Source: Pseudomonas sp. ICMP22404
GTDB lineage: Bacteria > Pseudomonadota > Gammaproteobacteria > Pseudomonadales > Pseudomonadaceae
DNA: 64,000 nt
Direction: 5' to 3'
Assembly: GCF_006227205.1 (NCBI RefSeq)
Contig: NZ_VCNG01000002.1
Span: 248,001 to 312,000 of the forward strand
Shown here: in pieces, positions 34,681 through 43,958 of the stretch
Position numbering within the stretch: position 1 is the stretch's first letter
Layout of the letters: the number at the start of each line of letters is the position of its first letter
Program-made: the position numbers and the translations under genes
Notes under the pieces: generated by a model
What the model was told of the DNA's origin: nothing
The model's input: only the letters and a program-made list of their open reading frames with translations
Database searches by the model: none

Positions 34681-35514
34681 ATGGTGTTAATTCTCGATAT
34701 AACTACAACAATAGCCATGTTGTTCATTGTGACTGCGGGTTTGATGATGATTTTCGGCATCATGAAAATCGTCAACTTCGCCCATGGTGCCTTGCTGACA
34801 ATGGGTGGGTACGCGGCTTTTGTCGTGACCCAACTGGGATGGAGTCCTTGGCTTGCTTGGCCGTTGGCTCTCGCCACTGGCGTGACGGTAGGCGCGATCA
34901 TCGAATACCTGATTGTTCGTCCGCTTTATAAACGTCCCCTGGATGCCATCCTGGCAACCTGGGGCCTGGGTATCGTGATAGGTCAGTTGATCATCATCGG
35001 CTTTGGTCGGGATGTGAAGTTCGCAGACGTGCCGCTGACAGGAACCTGGTCGTTGGGTGGGGCGAATTACTCCTCTTATCGGTTGCTGCTCATTCCCTTG
35101 GCTCTCGGCTTGTGCGCATTACTGACGGCGCTCCTTAACGGTACACGCTTCGGCGTCAAAACCCGGGCGGTCATCATGAACGAGGAGTTGGCCAGCGGCC
35201 TGGGCATCCACGCCGGACGCATACGATTCATCACCTTCAGCCTGGGCGCTGGCCTGGGCACATTGGCAGGGGCTTTGATCAGTCCGCTTTCGAGCATTGA
35301 CCCGGGCATGGGGATCACCTGGCTGGTTTCAGCCTTCATGCTGGTGATGGTTTCCGGGCATTCGATGCTCAGCCTGATAGTGACGTGCGCGGTGTTTGGC
35401 GCATGCCAGGTTCTCGTCAGTACCTATGCGAGCCCAGTGCTGGGCGGACTCACGATTGCCGTCTTGGCGGCGTTGACCTTGCGTATTCGTCCAAAGGGGT
35501 TCGCACATGTCTGA
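34681..35514 (+). CDS. LivH-type ABC transporter permease
   Basis: This 277-residue integral membrane protein is hydrophobic from its first residues (LILDITTTIAMLFIVTAGLMMIFG), with the LivH/UrtB motif MKIVNFAHGALLTMGGY and the loop ELASGLGIHAGRIRFITFSLGAGLGTLAGAL. GGAGGGAGATGTC precedes the ATG. It overlaps the next gene by 8 bp. It would form the membrane channel with the LivM half of the fusion protein. Confidence 0.9.
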   Translation: MVLILDITTTIAMLFIVTAGLMMIFGIMKIVNFAHGALLTMGGYAAFVVTQLGWSPWLAWPLALATGVTVGAIIEYLIVRPLYKRPLDAILATWGLGIVIGQLIIIGFGRDVKFADVPLTGTWSLGGANYSSYRLLLIPLALGLCALLTALLNGTRFGVKTRAVIMNEELASGLGIHAGRIRFITFSLGAGLGTLAGALISPLSSIDPGMGITWLVSAFMLVMVSGHSMLSLIVTCAVFGACQVLVSTYASPVLGGLTIAVLAALTLRIRPKGFAHV

Positions 35515-37318
35515 CACTACCTTGCACGCGGTAAATACCGAACCCACGGGATCCAGTCGAGAGGGGGCATGGAGTCGCTCCGTAGTGCTGGCTTTGGTGA
35601 GCATTACCTTGCTGGTCGCAGGACCATGGATTTTCGACAGCTATGTCCTAAATCTGTTGATCAAGGCATTTCTGTTTGCAGTCGTGGTCCTCACGGTGGA
35701 TGTGCTTTGGGGCTATATGGGCTACCTGACTTTCGGGCAGTCGGCGTTCTTTGGCATCGGTGCGTATGCCGCCGGATTGGTGTTCACTCACTTTGGTCTG
35801 TCGCCCGGTACGATTGCCACCGCAATCGGGTTGGCCGTCGTTGTCCCCGTGGTGGTTGCAGGCCTGGTTGGGTGGCTCTCTTTCTACCGGGGAGCGTCAC
35901 CTTTTTTCGCGACGGTGATCTCGTTAGTGCTGCCCATCGTAATGACCCAACTGCTTCTTTCCGGTGGGGAGTGGACAGGTTCCAGCTCCGGCCTGACCGG
36001 CTATGAAACGTTCGACCTGTCTCTGGAAACCTGGTACTGGATCGCTGGTGCTGGCCTTGCACTGATAGGACTTTTCGCCTGGCTATTTGTACGCAGTGAC
36101 GCAGGTCGTGTGCTGGCGTCAATTCGTGACAACGAGTCCCGATGTGCTTATTTGGGGATCAACGTTCCTTCCATCAAAATCATATTGCTGATCGTGACCG
36201 CTGCTATTACAGGGATCGCAGGCTTTGGCTATGGCGCGTTCAGTGGCGTGGTCGCTCCCGAGTTATCCGGTTTCGTCCTGGGAACCGAATTGATCATCTG
36301 GGTTGCCTTGGGTGGACGTGGGACTTTGTGGGGCCCCATGGCCGGGGCGATTCTGATCAACGTTGCCACCGCGTACCTGGGCAGTCGGATGCCGTTCTTG
36401 TGGCAACTCATCCTCGGTCTCTCTTTTGTGCTGGTTATCGTCCTGCTCCCGCAGGGCATCGTGCCTGCGCTGCTCAAACCCTTCGGGTTCGGTGCCCATG
36501 GGCGACGAGCGCCCACGCTGGTTGAGCGTGCAGTCAGAGCTGTTCCTGAGGCGGGTGGGCGTGCTGCACTTGTCATGGAGGACGTAACGAAGAGCTATGG
36601 CTCGCTCAAGGTTCTACAGGGCATCAACCTCACGGCTGCGGCAGGTGATCTGGTTGGACTGATCGGCCCCAATGGCGCGGGTAAGACTACGTTGATGCGT
36701 TGCATGAGCGACGGGGCCGATCGTACTTCAGGCGCGGTGCATCTCTGCGGCAACGATATCCGTCGACTGCCGGCTGAGGCCTGCGTTCGTTTTGGTCTCG
36801 GGCGCAAATTTCAGAACGCCAATATCTTCGAATCGCTGACTGTAGCCGAGTGCCTGCGCATGGCGAGTACCCTTCACGAACGACCTCTGTTGTTCAGTCG
36901 GGCGGACACACTGGCCTTGCCATCTTATGCCCTGGACGTGCTGCGAGTCACCGGGCTGGAAACCATGCTGGATGTGGTCGCTCGCGACTTGTCCCATGGT
37001 GAACAGCAAGCGTTGGAACTGGCCATGGTTCTCGTCCTGGAACCTCGCGTCGTGCTTCTCGACGAGCCTACTGCAGGGCTGACAAAAACCGAGCGTACGC
37101 AAATCGGCGTAGTGATCTCCCTACTCGCACATCGCTACAAGCTTTGCTGCCTGCTGGTTGAGCACGATCTGGATTTTGTGCAGCAGATCGCTACGCGAAT
37201 CGTGGTATTGCACCAAGGAAAGATAGTCATGCAGGGGACTTTCGAGGAGGTCGTCAATTCGGACCTGGTCAAGACGATTTATGCCGGATCCGCGCTCGCT
37301 CCCGGGGAGGTTGTATGA
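35507..37318 (+). CDS. Fused LivM permease and LivG ATPase
   Basis: This 603-residue protein contains two transporter parts that are usually separate. Residues about 20-325 are LivM-like membrane segments (YMGYLTFGQSAFFGIGAYAAGL, LASIRDNESRCAYLGIN, VALGGRGTLWGPMAGA). Residues about 345-600 are a LivG-type ATPase with Walker A GPNGAGKTT, a signature LSHGEQQ in place of LSGGQ, Walker B VVLLDEPTAGLT and LVEHDLDFV. There is no stop or frame change between them. It overlaps livH-like by 8 bp and livF-like by 4 bp. The LSHGEQQ signature resembles that of urea/amide transporters. The fusion would fix a 1:1 permease:ATPase ratio. Confidence 0.9.
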   Translation: MSDTTLHAVNTEPTGSSREGAWSRSVVLALVSITLLVAGPWIFDSYVLNLLIKAFLFAVVVLTVDVLWGYMGYLTFGQSAFFGIGAYAAGLVFTHFGLSPGTIATAIGLAVVVPVVVAGLVGWLSFYRGASPFFATVISLVLPIVMTQLLLSGGEWTGSSSGLTGYETFDLSLETWYWIAGAGLALIGLFAWLFVRSDAGRVLASIRDNESRCAYLGINVPSIKIILLIVTAAITGIAGFGYGAFSGVVAPELSGFVLGTELIIWVALGGRGTLWGPMAGAILINVATAYLGSRMPFLWQLILGLSFVLVIVLLPQGIVPALLKPFGFGAHGRRAPTLVERAVRAVPEAGGRAALVMEDVTKSYGSLKVLQGINLTAAAGDLVGLIGPNGAGKTTLMRCMSDGADRTSGAVHLCGNDIRRLPAEACVRFGLGRKFQNANIFESLTVAECLRMASTLHERPLLFSRADTLALPSYALDVLRVTGLETMLDVVARDLSHGEQQALELAMVLVLEPRVVLLDEPTAGLTKTERTQIGVVISLLAHRYKLCCLLVEHDLDFVQQIATRIVVLHQGKIVMQGTFEEVVNSDLVKTIYAGSALAPGEVV

Positions 37319-38022
37319 ACGGTGCTACCTTGGCATTGAATGCAGTCACAAGCGGTTACAGGGGCTCAGTCGTCATACGGGACATGTCGTTCAAGGTTTC
37401 GGCCGGCGAAGCGATAGCTTTGCTGGGCAAGAACGGCATGGGTAAGACGACGTTGCTCAAGACGATTATGGGGTATCTACCCAAGAAACAGGGTTCCGTG
37501 CAAGTAAACGACAGCGACATTACGCGACTGCCGCCTCATCGAGTAGCGCATGTGGGCATCGCCTATGCCGCTCAGGAGAAAGCGCTTTTCACCGAATTGA
37601 GTATCCGGGACAACCTCCGCATGGGGCTTGAAAAAGACTCGCTGTTCGATGAGCGTTTTGCGGCAATCGAATCGGTGTTCCCAGTGTTCAAGGATCGTCT
37701 GAAGCAATATGCCGGGACCTTATCGGGAGGCGAGCAGAAGATGCTGTTGGTGGCACGTGCGTTGATGATGCGCCCCTCCATCATTTTGCTCGACGAAATC
37801 ACCGAAGGCTTACAACCCTCGGTGATTGACCGAATAGCTGGAGCACTGATGCACGAACGGCAACTCCACGGTACGACAATGCTGCTGATCGAGCAAAATG
37901 TGCCGTTCGCCCTGAAGGTGGCGGATCGATACCTGGTTCTCAAACAAGGTGAAATCGAAGAGGAGGGCGACGCCAACGCACCGGGTGCTACCGAGGCCAT
38001 TTTCAATCATCTGAAGGTATGA
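37315..38022 (+). CDS. LivF-type ABC transporter ATPase
   Basis: This 235-residue ATPase has Walker A GKNGMGKTT, signature LSGGEQKM, Walker B IILLDEITEGLQPS and LLIEQNVPFAL, all typical of LivF/UrtE. It is coupled by 4-bp overlaps to the fusion gene before it and the asparaginase gene after it. It would be the second ATPase of the importer, pairing with the ATPase half of the fusion. Confidence 0.9.
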   Translation: MNGATLALNAVTSGYRGSVVIRDMSFKVSAGEAIALLGKNGMGKTTLLKTIMGYLPKKQGSVQVNDSDITRLPPHRVAHVGIAYAAQEKALFTELSIRDNLRMGLEKDSLFDERFAAIESVFPVFKDRLKQYAGTLSGGEQKMLLVARALMMRPSIILLDEITEGLQPSVIDRIAGALMHERQLHGTTMLLIEQNVPFALKVADRYLVLKQGEIEEEGDANAPGATEAIFNHLKV

Positions 38023-39029
38023 ATCCCATGGCCCTGTCCAGTTCTGACGACCTGCCTGTGTGCCTGTTCATCGCAACAGGCGGAACAATTGCCATGCAAG
38101 TGGATTCTTCTACGCTGGCCCCGGTACCTGCGTTGTCGGGCAGCGACTTGATCGAGGCTGTACCTGAGATTGCGAAGATTGCGCGGCTGCAAGTCAACAA
38201 CCTGTCCAATGTTCCGTCAGTCGAAATGGGGCCGCTGCGCTGGATGCAGCTTCATCATCAGATTGAAGCTGCATTAGCTCGCGAGGACATTAGCGGAGTG
38301 CTGATTTCCCATGGTACCGATACGCTTGAAGAGACCGCATGGTTTCTCGACCTGACGCTGACGTCCCGCAAACCCGTCGTCCTCATCGGTGCCCAACGGA
38401 ACGCATCCGAACCGGATTTCGATGGGCCGCGTAACTTGAGGAGCGGCGCAAGGGTATGCGTTGACCCTGATTCGTTTGGCAAGGGAGTGATGGTCGTGCT
38501 GAACGACCAGATCAATGCCGCTCGGGAAGTCAGCAAAACACATACCTCGGACGTGGAGTCATTCAACTCGGGAGACGCCGGCTTGCTCGGAAGAGTGGAC
38601 GGCGATACCGTCACCTTCTTTCGTTCATCTTGCCGTCGACGACACCTGCCATTGGAGCATGACAGTCTGGCTCGCGTTGACATCGTGCCAATGTATGCCG
38701 GAGCGGACGGGACATCGTTAAAGGCAGCTGTACAGGCGGGCGCCAAAGGCGTTGTCATCCAGGCGCTAGGGGCGGGCAATGTGAATGGCGATATGTACGC
38801 AGCCATTTCGGATGCAATCGAGTCGGGTATCACCGTGGTCGTTGCCACCCGGGTACCGCGTGGACGGGTAAGCCCCTTGTATGGCTTCACTGGAGGCGGT
38901 ATGACGTTGAAAGCTGCCGGCGTCATTTTCGCCAATGATCTAAGTCCACAGAAAGCCAGGATATTGTTGATGCTGGCTATCCAGGTCCCTAGATCGGCAA
39001 CCGAACTACAAGACATTTTTGACCGATAG
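38019..39029 (+). CDS. Type II-like L-asparaginase / amidohydrolase
   Basis: This 336-residue enzyme has both threonine motifs of the bacterial asparaginase family: ATGGTIAMQVDSS (Thr nucleophile, about 20-32) and SHGTDTLEETAWFLDLTL (about 95-112). No signal peptide is visible, so it acts in the cytoplasm. Overlaps of 4 bp with livF and a near-zero gap to the AmiC-like gene place it inside the operon. Together with the nitrilase-fold amidase it would release ammonia in two steps, for example from a diamide or an N-substituted asparagine-like compound; this is inference. Confidence 0.88.
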   Translation: MNPMALSSSDDLPVCLFIATGGTIAMQVDSSTLAPVPALSGSDLIEAVPEIAKIARLQVNNLSNVPSVEMGPLRWMQLHHQIEAALAREDISGVLISHGTDTLEETAWFLDLTLTSRKPVVLIGAQRNASEPDFDGPRNLRSGARVCVDPDSFGKGVMVVLNDQINAAREVSKTHTSDVESFNSGDAGLLGRVDGDTVTFFRSSCRRRHLPLEHDSLARVDIVPMYAGADGTSLKAAVQAGAKGVVIQALGAGNVNGDMYAAISDAIESGITVVVATRVPRGRVSPLYGFTGGGMTLKAAGVIFANDLSPQKARILLMLAIQVPRSATELQDIFDR

Positions 39030-39038
39030 GTGAGCGTC

Positions 39039-40190
39039 ATGCCAAGCACCAGGACAGCAGTCGCTAAAGACCAGGGATGGCCAGTTGGTATCTTGTACTC
39101 GCGCTCGGGTGCCACCGGCGTCACCGAGTCCGAGCATTTTTTTGGTACTGCGCTTGCCATTGAGGAAATAAACGCGCTGGGCGGTGTGCTGGGCATGCCG
39201 CTCATCCCAACCGCCTATGACCCCAAGGGGTCTACGGAAGAATATCGGCGTTTGACCAGCAAGCTGCTTATTGAAGACGAGATCAACGTCATTTTTGGTT
39301 GCTCGCGATCTTCCAGTCGCAAGGCCGTGCTACCCCTTGTCGAACGCCATAACGCGTTGCTCTGGTATTGCTCGTTTTATGAAGGATTCGAATATTCACC
39401 GAACATCATTTATACCGGTGCCGTTCCCAATCAGAGCAGCATCCAGCTCGCGGCCTACCTGTTGCAAAACAAGGGCACCCGGTTCTTTCTGGTGGGCGCG
39501 GATTACATCTACCCCCGTGAGTCCAATCGCATCATGAGGGACGTCGTTGAGCAGTACGGTGGCGAAATCGTGGATGAAGTCTACCTGCCCATCGAAGCAG
39601 AAGTAGATCAGCTCAAGGAAGTCTTGAGTGACATCCGCGACGCTCAGCCGGATGTCGTCTTCTCGACCCTGGTTGGACAGTCGGCGCGATCCTTCTATCA
39701 GCTCTATGGCGAGCATGGGCTTGATCCCAAAAAAATCCCCATTGCCAGTCTCTCCATGGCCGAAGAAGAGATCCGTTTGATCGGACCACCGCTATGTGAA
39801 GGCCACATCACCGCTGCCACCTATTTCGGTTCGCTGCGCAACGACAGCAATCAACGATTCATTGAGCTTTGGCGCAAACGATTTGGCGATCGCCCCACCA
39901 GTACCTGGTCGGAAATGGCGTATTCCCAGGTTCACCTGTTTGCACGTGCCTTGGAGAGAACTGGCAGTCTGGATACGCGCAAATTGGTCAACGCCGTACA
40001 CAAGGTAACGTTCGATTCTCCGGAAGGGCCCATTGCTATTGATGCCGAAAACAATCACTGCGCTCTGACTCCCCGGATCGGCGTCTGTCGCGGTGATGGG
40101 CAGTTCGATGTCGTATGGGAAAGTTCAGGTCCGGTCAAATCCGATCCTTACCTTTCTACCTTCGGCTTCTCTGAGTTCTGGTTGAGGTGA
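39039..40190 (+). CDS. AmiC-like amide-sensing regulator
   Basis: This 383-residue protein closely follows AmiC, the negative regulator of the Pseudomonas amidase operon: PVGILYSRSGATGV, ALAIEEINALGGVLGMPL, YEGFEYSPNIIYTGAVPNQSS, DYIYPRESNRIMRDVVEQYGG, and the end DPYLSTFGFSEFW. It has the periplasmic-binding fold but no signal peptide, so it stays in the cytoplasm, where AmiC binds amides and holds AmiR inactive. The ATG at 39039 is favoured by AGGTGAG at the right distance; a GTG at 39030 directly after the previous stop is possible. The AmiR-like gene follows after 4 bp. Confidence 0.88.
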   Translation: MPSTRTAVAKDQGWPVGILYSRSGATGVTESEHFFGTALAIEEINALGGVLGMPLIPTAYDPKGSTEEYRRLTSKLLIEDEINVIFGCSRSSSRKAVLPLVERHNALLWYCSFYEGFEYSPNIIYTGAVPNQSSIQLAAYLLQNKGTRFFLVGADYIYPRESNRIMRDVVEQYGGEIVDEVYLPIEAEVDQLKEVLSDIRDAQPDVVFSTLVGQSARSFYQLYGEHGLDPKKIPIASLSMAEEEIRLIGPPLCEGHITAATYFGSLRNDSNQRFIELWRKRFGDRPTSTWSEMAYSQVHLFARALERTGSLDTRKLVNAVHKVTFDSPEGPIAIDAENNHCALTPRIGVCRGDGQFDVVWESSGPVKSDPYLSTFGFSEFWLR

Positions 40191-40194
40191 CGCC

Positions 40195-40803
40195 ATGAGT
40201 TCCAGTCTTCGCCGTCTCTATGAAGACTTGCGCAGTATCTGCGTAGCCCTCGTTTATCCACCTGGTGACGACCGCGAGATTGTCATGCAGCAGCTGAAAA
40301 GAATCGGATGCCGCGTAAAGATCATATGGCCATTCCCTTCAGAGCCTCCTGCGGACGTCGATGTGATTCTCTTCCAGATCACCCAGGAACTGGAAGGAAA
40401 CAAGATCTGGTCGGGCGCCTCGGTGTCCGCGGCACTCATTGCGCTTTCCGACTATGAAAGCCCGACCGTATTGAAGCTGTTACTCGATACCCGTGCTCAC
40501 GGTGTGATCTCCAAACCGTTTCGCTCCTCTGGAATCCTCAGCACGCTGGTACTTGCGAGAGCCTCGTATAGCTATCAGGAACGGTTGCAGGGAAAGATAG
40601 ACAAGCTGGAGCTCACTATAAAATCCCGGCGCCAGATCGAAAAAGCCATTCGTGTACTGGTCGAGCGCCAGAACCTGACTGAGACGCAGGCATACGAGCA
40701 CATGCGATCGCGGGCAACCAAGTTGCATGTAACAGTCGCCGAGGTATCCGGAATGATCATCGAGGCCCATGAAGCCATGGAAAAGCTTGGTTTGAAGCTT
40801 TAG
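40195..40803 (+). CDS. AmiR-like ANTAR-domain antiterminator
   Basis: This 202-residue protein has an N-terminal pseudo-receiver domain (ICVALVYPPGDDREIVMQQLKRIGCRV, IALSDYESPTVLKLLLDTRAHGVISKPF) without a phosphorylation Asp pattern, a coiled-coil stretch (LQGKIDKLELTIKSRRQIEKA) and a C-terminal ANTAR domain (VLVERQNLTETQAYEHMRSRATKLHVTVAEVSGMII). This matches AmiR, which binds leader RNA and prevents termination when AmiC releases it on amide binding. The matching target is the terminator-containing leader in front of the first gene at 32527. It is the last gene of the operon. Confidence 0.88.
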   Translation: MSSSLRRLYEDLRSICVALVYPPGDDREIVMQQLKRIGCRVKIIWPFPSEPPADVDVILFQITQELEGNKIWSGASVSAALIALSDYESPTVLKLLLDTRAHGVISKPFRSSGILSTLVLARASYSYQERLQGKIDKLELTIKSRRQIEKAIRVLVERQNLTETQAYEHMRSRATKLHVTVAEVSGMIIEAHEAMEKLGLKL

Positions 40804-41268
40804 CCTGTAGGGTGCTGCTTGTGGTCGCCGATTTGTCGGTTCGTAGCCTTGCCCTGCGCTTTGAAAGCGCATCTCAGTTCAGTCGCGAATACATTAGGCA
40901 ATTCGGTGCGTCTCCTGTCCGCGACGCGCGCGAAATACGTCAGGTAATCACCGCCGAGGCTTTTCAATACGACTTCAAGGTTTGACAACCATGAATGAAG
41001 CCAACTAGGACTGCTTGATCAAACAGGTTGCCACTTATTGGCATTCATGCGCGCCGACGGGATCAAACTCATGATTGGCACCGCTTTTTTTCCACTGCGT
41101 AGCGACCCGGCAAACAACCAATTCTGTTGTTTTTGCAGGCATCCGGCCTGTGCGAAGGGTCTTGGGGTTTGTCTTGGGAGCACGTCGCATTCCAGCGTTC
41201 GACCTGGATGTCGAGATTGAAATACAGGCGCTGGCCTGATGAGTACCTCGTGATACGGAGCTGAAAAT
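40804..41268. other. 465-bp intergenic region with two small palindromes
   Basis: No convincing gene is present. A 15-bp palindrome GCGCTTT-G-AAAGCGC lies at 40856-40870, about 50 bp after the AmiR-like stop. TGCCA-CTTAT-TGGCA at 41029-41043 is a possible operator for the dehydratase gene. GGAG precedes the ATG of that gene. No intrinsic terminator with a T-run is visible. Confidence 0.45.
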
Positions 41269-42180
41269 ATGTCCCTGAGCATCAAGACCCCTCTTCTGGA
41301 ATCCCTGCCTTTTAGTCAACTGGCTGGCACCAAGGTATGGATGAAAATGGAGGCAGCACAACCTTCTGGCTCGTTCAAGATTCGTGGAGTGGGGTACGCC
41401 TGCGAGCAACATCATGCCCGGGGTGCCAAGCGCTTTATCTCTTCGTCAGGCGGCAATGCCGGACTGGCGGTTGCCTATGCCGGGCGTCGACTTGGCGTTC
41501 CTGTCATCGTCGTTGTTCCAGAAACCACTACTGAGCGGGCGCGAAACCTGTTGGGCTTGGAGGGGGCTGAAGTAATCGTTCATGGCAAGTCTTGGTTCGA
41601 GGCGAATGAGCTTGCCCGTTCGTTGCTGACATCTGATGACGCCTTCATCCACCCGTTCGACGATCCGCTCCTGTGGGAAGGGCACGCCTCAATGATTGAT
41701 GAGGTTGTTGCCGAAGGTGTCCGCCCCGATGCCGTCGTGCTCTCTGTCGGCGGTGGTGGCCTTCTGGCCGGTGTCGATAGGGGCTTGTGCCGTAATGGCC
41801 TTGGTAGCATCCCGATCTACGCCGTCGAGACGGAGGGAATGGCATCGTTCAATGCGTCTATCAAAGCGGGGCAGCTAACGGAAGTAACGGTGTTGTCCGG
41901 AGTGGCAACCTCGCTCGGTGCCAGGCAGGTTTGTCAACGCGCATTCGACATTTCGAAAGAGCGTCGAGTGGTACCGGTGCAGGTTACTGATCAAGAGGCT
42001 GTTGGCGCGTGCCTGGTTTACCTGAATGACCACCGTACGCTGGTCGAGCCAGCCTGCGGGGCGGCCCTGGCGCTGCTCTACGGAAACAAAGTGGCCCTGA
42101 GTGATTTCAGCAACGTGTTGGTCATTGTGTGCGGTGGCTCCACTGCAACCATCGAGTCACTGTCCAGCTTCCGAGGCTAA
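41269..42180 (+). CDS. PLP-dependent serine/threonine dehydratase-like enzyme
   Basis: This 303-residue fold-type II PLP enzyme has the Schiff-base Lys in PSGSFKIRGVGYAC (about 43), SSGGNAGLAVAYAG for the substrate/phosphate side, SVGGGGLLAGV for PLP phosphate, and VCGGSTAT near the end. It most resembles catabolic L-serine/L-threonine ammonia-lyases, which make pyruvate or 2-oxobutyrate plus ammonia. No ACT regulatory domain follows. It stands alone after the amide operon and before a convergent operon, so its substrate could be an amino acid released by that operon. Confidence 0.87.
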   Translation: MSLSIKTPLLESLPFSQLAGTKVWMKMEAAQPSGSFKIRGVGYACEQHHARGAKRFISSSGGNAGLAVAYAGRRLGVPVIVVVPETTTERARNLLGLEGAEVIVHGKSWFEANELARSLLTSDDAFIHPFDDPLLWEGHASMIDEVVAEGVRPDAVVLSVGGGGLLAGVDRGLCRNGLGSIPIYAVETEGMASFNASIKAGQLTEVTVLSGVATSLGARQVCQRAFDISKERRVVPVQVTDQEAVGACLVYLNDHRTLVEPACGAALALLYGNKVALSDFSNVLVIVCGGSTATIESLSSFRG

Positions 42181-42297
42181 CAAAAAGAGTTCTTGGGTAC
42201 GTGGTGGTTAGCCAGATGCAGGCGGCGTCGACGGGGAATACGCCGGTGCTCGCGGCGTTCGTGCAAGACGCGCCAAACAAGCACCGGTCCGTCCGCG

Positions 42298-43167
42298 CTA
42301 CGGCTCCAGTCGCAGCAGTTCTCGCGCATTGCCTCGGGTGATCTGCTGCGCTCGCTGACTGCCCAATCGCATCCGTTCGAACCAAAGCAAACTGTCTACC
42401 TGCCATTGTTCGATATCAGGTTGAGAGGTCTGGCCCAGGTCGGAACTATAGAGCGCCCTGGGCACGTCGCGCAGGACCTGGGTGAAGTCTTCCCATGACT
42501 GGTAGCCGAGCAGATAGGTCAGTGCGGTTTGTTCGGTGTAGACCATGGGCGCTTGAGCCAACTCCAGCAGGGCACCGGCGTCCAAACCGGTTAAAGGATT
42601 CGCCGGTTGGTTGAGCATCAATCGGGGCACATCCAACCGAACCGCCGCGTCGATCAACAGACGCACTTCCTGGGCGTCGGCATGGCCGGTAGAGATGACG
42701 ATCGGGTAGTCCCGGGCCATCCGCAGCACATCCAATGTCTGTTCGTTCAGTTTCCCTTCATGGCTGACGGTCAGCGGCCGGATCGGGTATTTATCCAGGA
42801 TCCAATGGGCACTGTTGCGCTTGAGGCGGGACTGGTGGGTGCGACCCGTGACGGTGGGAAGGTGCACGATCAGCCGGGCTTCGCTGTCTCCGTGTTGGCA
42901 CAGCGAACGCTGTACCACTCGGAAATCGATACCGCCGACGATTTCATTGAGAACCACCGAGCCGGAGACGGGAAGTCCTTCCTGTCGGGCCTCCCAGGCT
43001 TGTGAAGCGCTGCAGCCCAGGTGGTTCTTCAGCACCACCCAGCCGTTCAGCGAGCTGTAGCGCCGACCTGTCTCCATCACACCATGGCGTCGCAGGTAGG
43101 CGTCGGGACCTGCGTGATAATGCACATCGATAAAGTCAGCTTCGAGTAAACGCCGTGGGTGGCTCAT
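42298..43167 (-). CDS. DUF6282-type metal-dependent hydrolase (amidohydrolase-like)
   Basis: This 289-residue protein has an N-terminal VHYHAGPDAYLRR (H-x-H) and further His/Asp residues (VSHEGKLN, VISTGHADAQEV, SSDLGQTSQP) spaced like the metal ligands of amidohydrolase-type TIM barrels. I recognise it as a DUF6282-like family with no defined substrate. It overlaps the alpha/beta hydrolase gene by 4 bp and is the last gene of a nine-gene minus-strand operon. A cyclic amide, lactone or imide might be opened by it; this is speculation from fold only. Confidence 0.7.
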   Translation of the reverse strand: MSHPRRLLEADFIDVHYHAGPDAYLRRHGVMETGRRYSSLNGWVVLKNHLGCSASQAWEARQEGLPVSGSVVLNEIVGGIDFRVVQRSLCQHGDSEARLIVHLPTVTGRTHQSRLKRNSAHWILDKYPIRPLTVSHEGKLNEQTLDVLRMARDYPIVISTGHADAQEVRLLIDAAVRLDVPRLMLNQPANPLTGLDAGALLELAQAPMVYTEQTALTYLLGYQSWEDFTQVLRDVPRALYSSDLGQTSQPDIEQWQVDSLLWFERMRLGSQRAQQITRGNARELLRLEP

Positions 43168-43940
43168 GCGGCCACCTCCAGGTTGATGCCCAAGTGCTCG
43201 CGCACGGTGCGCATGACCAATGCCGGCGCGTCGAGCAATGGGCGCATGCCGCCATCGGGAATGGGTAACCGGTAATGGCGGGCCTGCTCGTTGACATGCA
43301 CGTTGATACCGCGCACCAGCTGTGACTGTTCACCATAGACCGTCAGTAATGCACCGGGAAAACTGTGGCTGGCCTGCCGCAGATCGAGGCGATTGAGCAG
43401 CCGGAAACCCAGGTGCAGGCGCTTGGCCTGGAGTGCGGCACTGGCTTGGTCGATGTCGATTGGCCCGCTGGGGCGTGTCCGGGTCGCCGGTTGTACGAAT
43501 TGATCGAGCAGTTGAAGCGCTTGTTCAAGATCGCCAAGCAGGGCCAGATCGGCCATTTTCCCCAGTCGACCATCGAGAATTCCATCCGCCAACGCAGGGG
43601 AGGACAGCAACAGCACATTGCTGACCCGGGTCGCGAGGCGGGTGCCGAGTAACGCCTGGACGACCGCGCCACCCAGGGCCGAGCCTACCAGTAGATCGAT
43701 ATGGCCCAGCGCCGACAACACGTGTTGCCAACGCTGCGAAAAATCTTCAAGGGATTCGCTCTCGTCAGCCAGCAGCGATAGCGTGTCGAATACGACCACC
43801 CTGTAACCCGCTTTTACCAGAGGCGCGATCATGGGCTGGAAGAACAGACCTTCATCCCAAACGGGCATGACCGGTGACATGACCACCGCCAGTTGATTGC
43901 CGTTGCCCCATTGGCAGCTTACTGCATTGGACGTTTGCAT
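43164..43940 (-). CDS. Alpha/beta-fold hydrolase
   Basis: This 258-residue protein has the nucleophile elbow in LLVGSALGGAVVQALLG (Ser about 87), an acid in VYGEQSQLVRG, and late residues where His is expected but only weakly placed. The fold is that of esterase/amidase/RutD-like hydrolases. It overlaps the DUF6282 gene by 4 bp and follows the nitronate-monooxygenase-like gene by 18 bp. In analogy with the Rut pathway, where a RutA oxygenase product is passed to a hydrolase, it may cleave an ester, amide or carbamate formed by the flavin monooxygenase of the operon. Confidence 0.75.
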   Translation of the reverse strand: MQTSNAVSCQWGNGNQLAVVMSPVMPVWDEGLFFQPMIAPLVKAGYRVVVFDTLSLLADESESLEDFSQRWQHVLSALGHIDLLVGSALGGAVVQALLGTRLATRVSNVLLLSSPALADGILDGRLGKMADLALLGDLEQALQLLDQFVQPATRTRPSGPIDIDQASAALQAKRLHLGFRLLNRLDLRQASHSFPGALLTVYGEQSQLVRGINVHVNEQARHYRLPIPDGGMRPLLDAPALVMRTVREHLGINLEVAA

Positions 43941-43958
43941 AATCTTTCTCCCGGGTGC

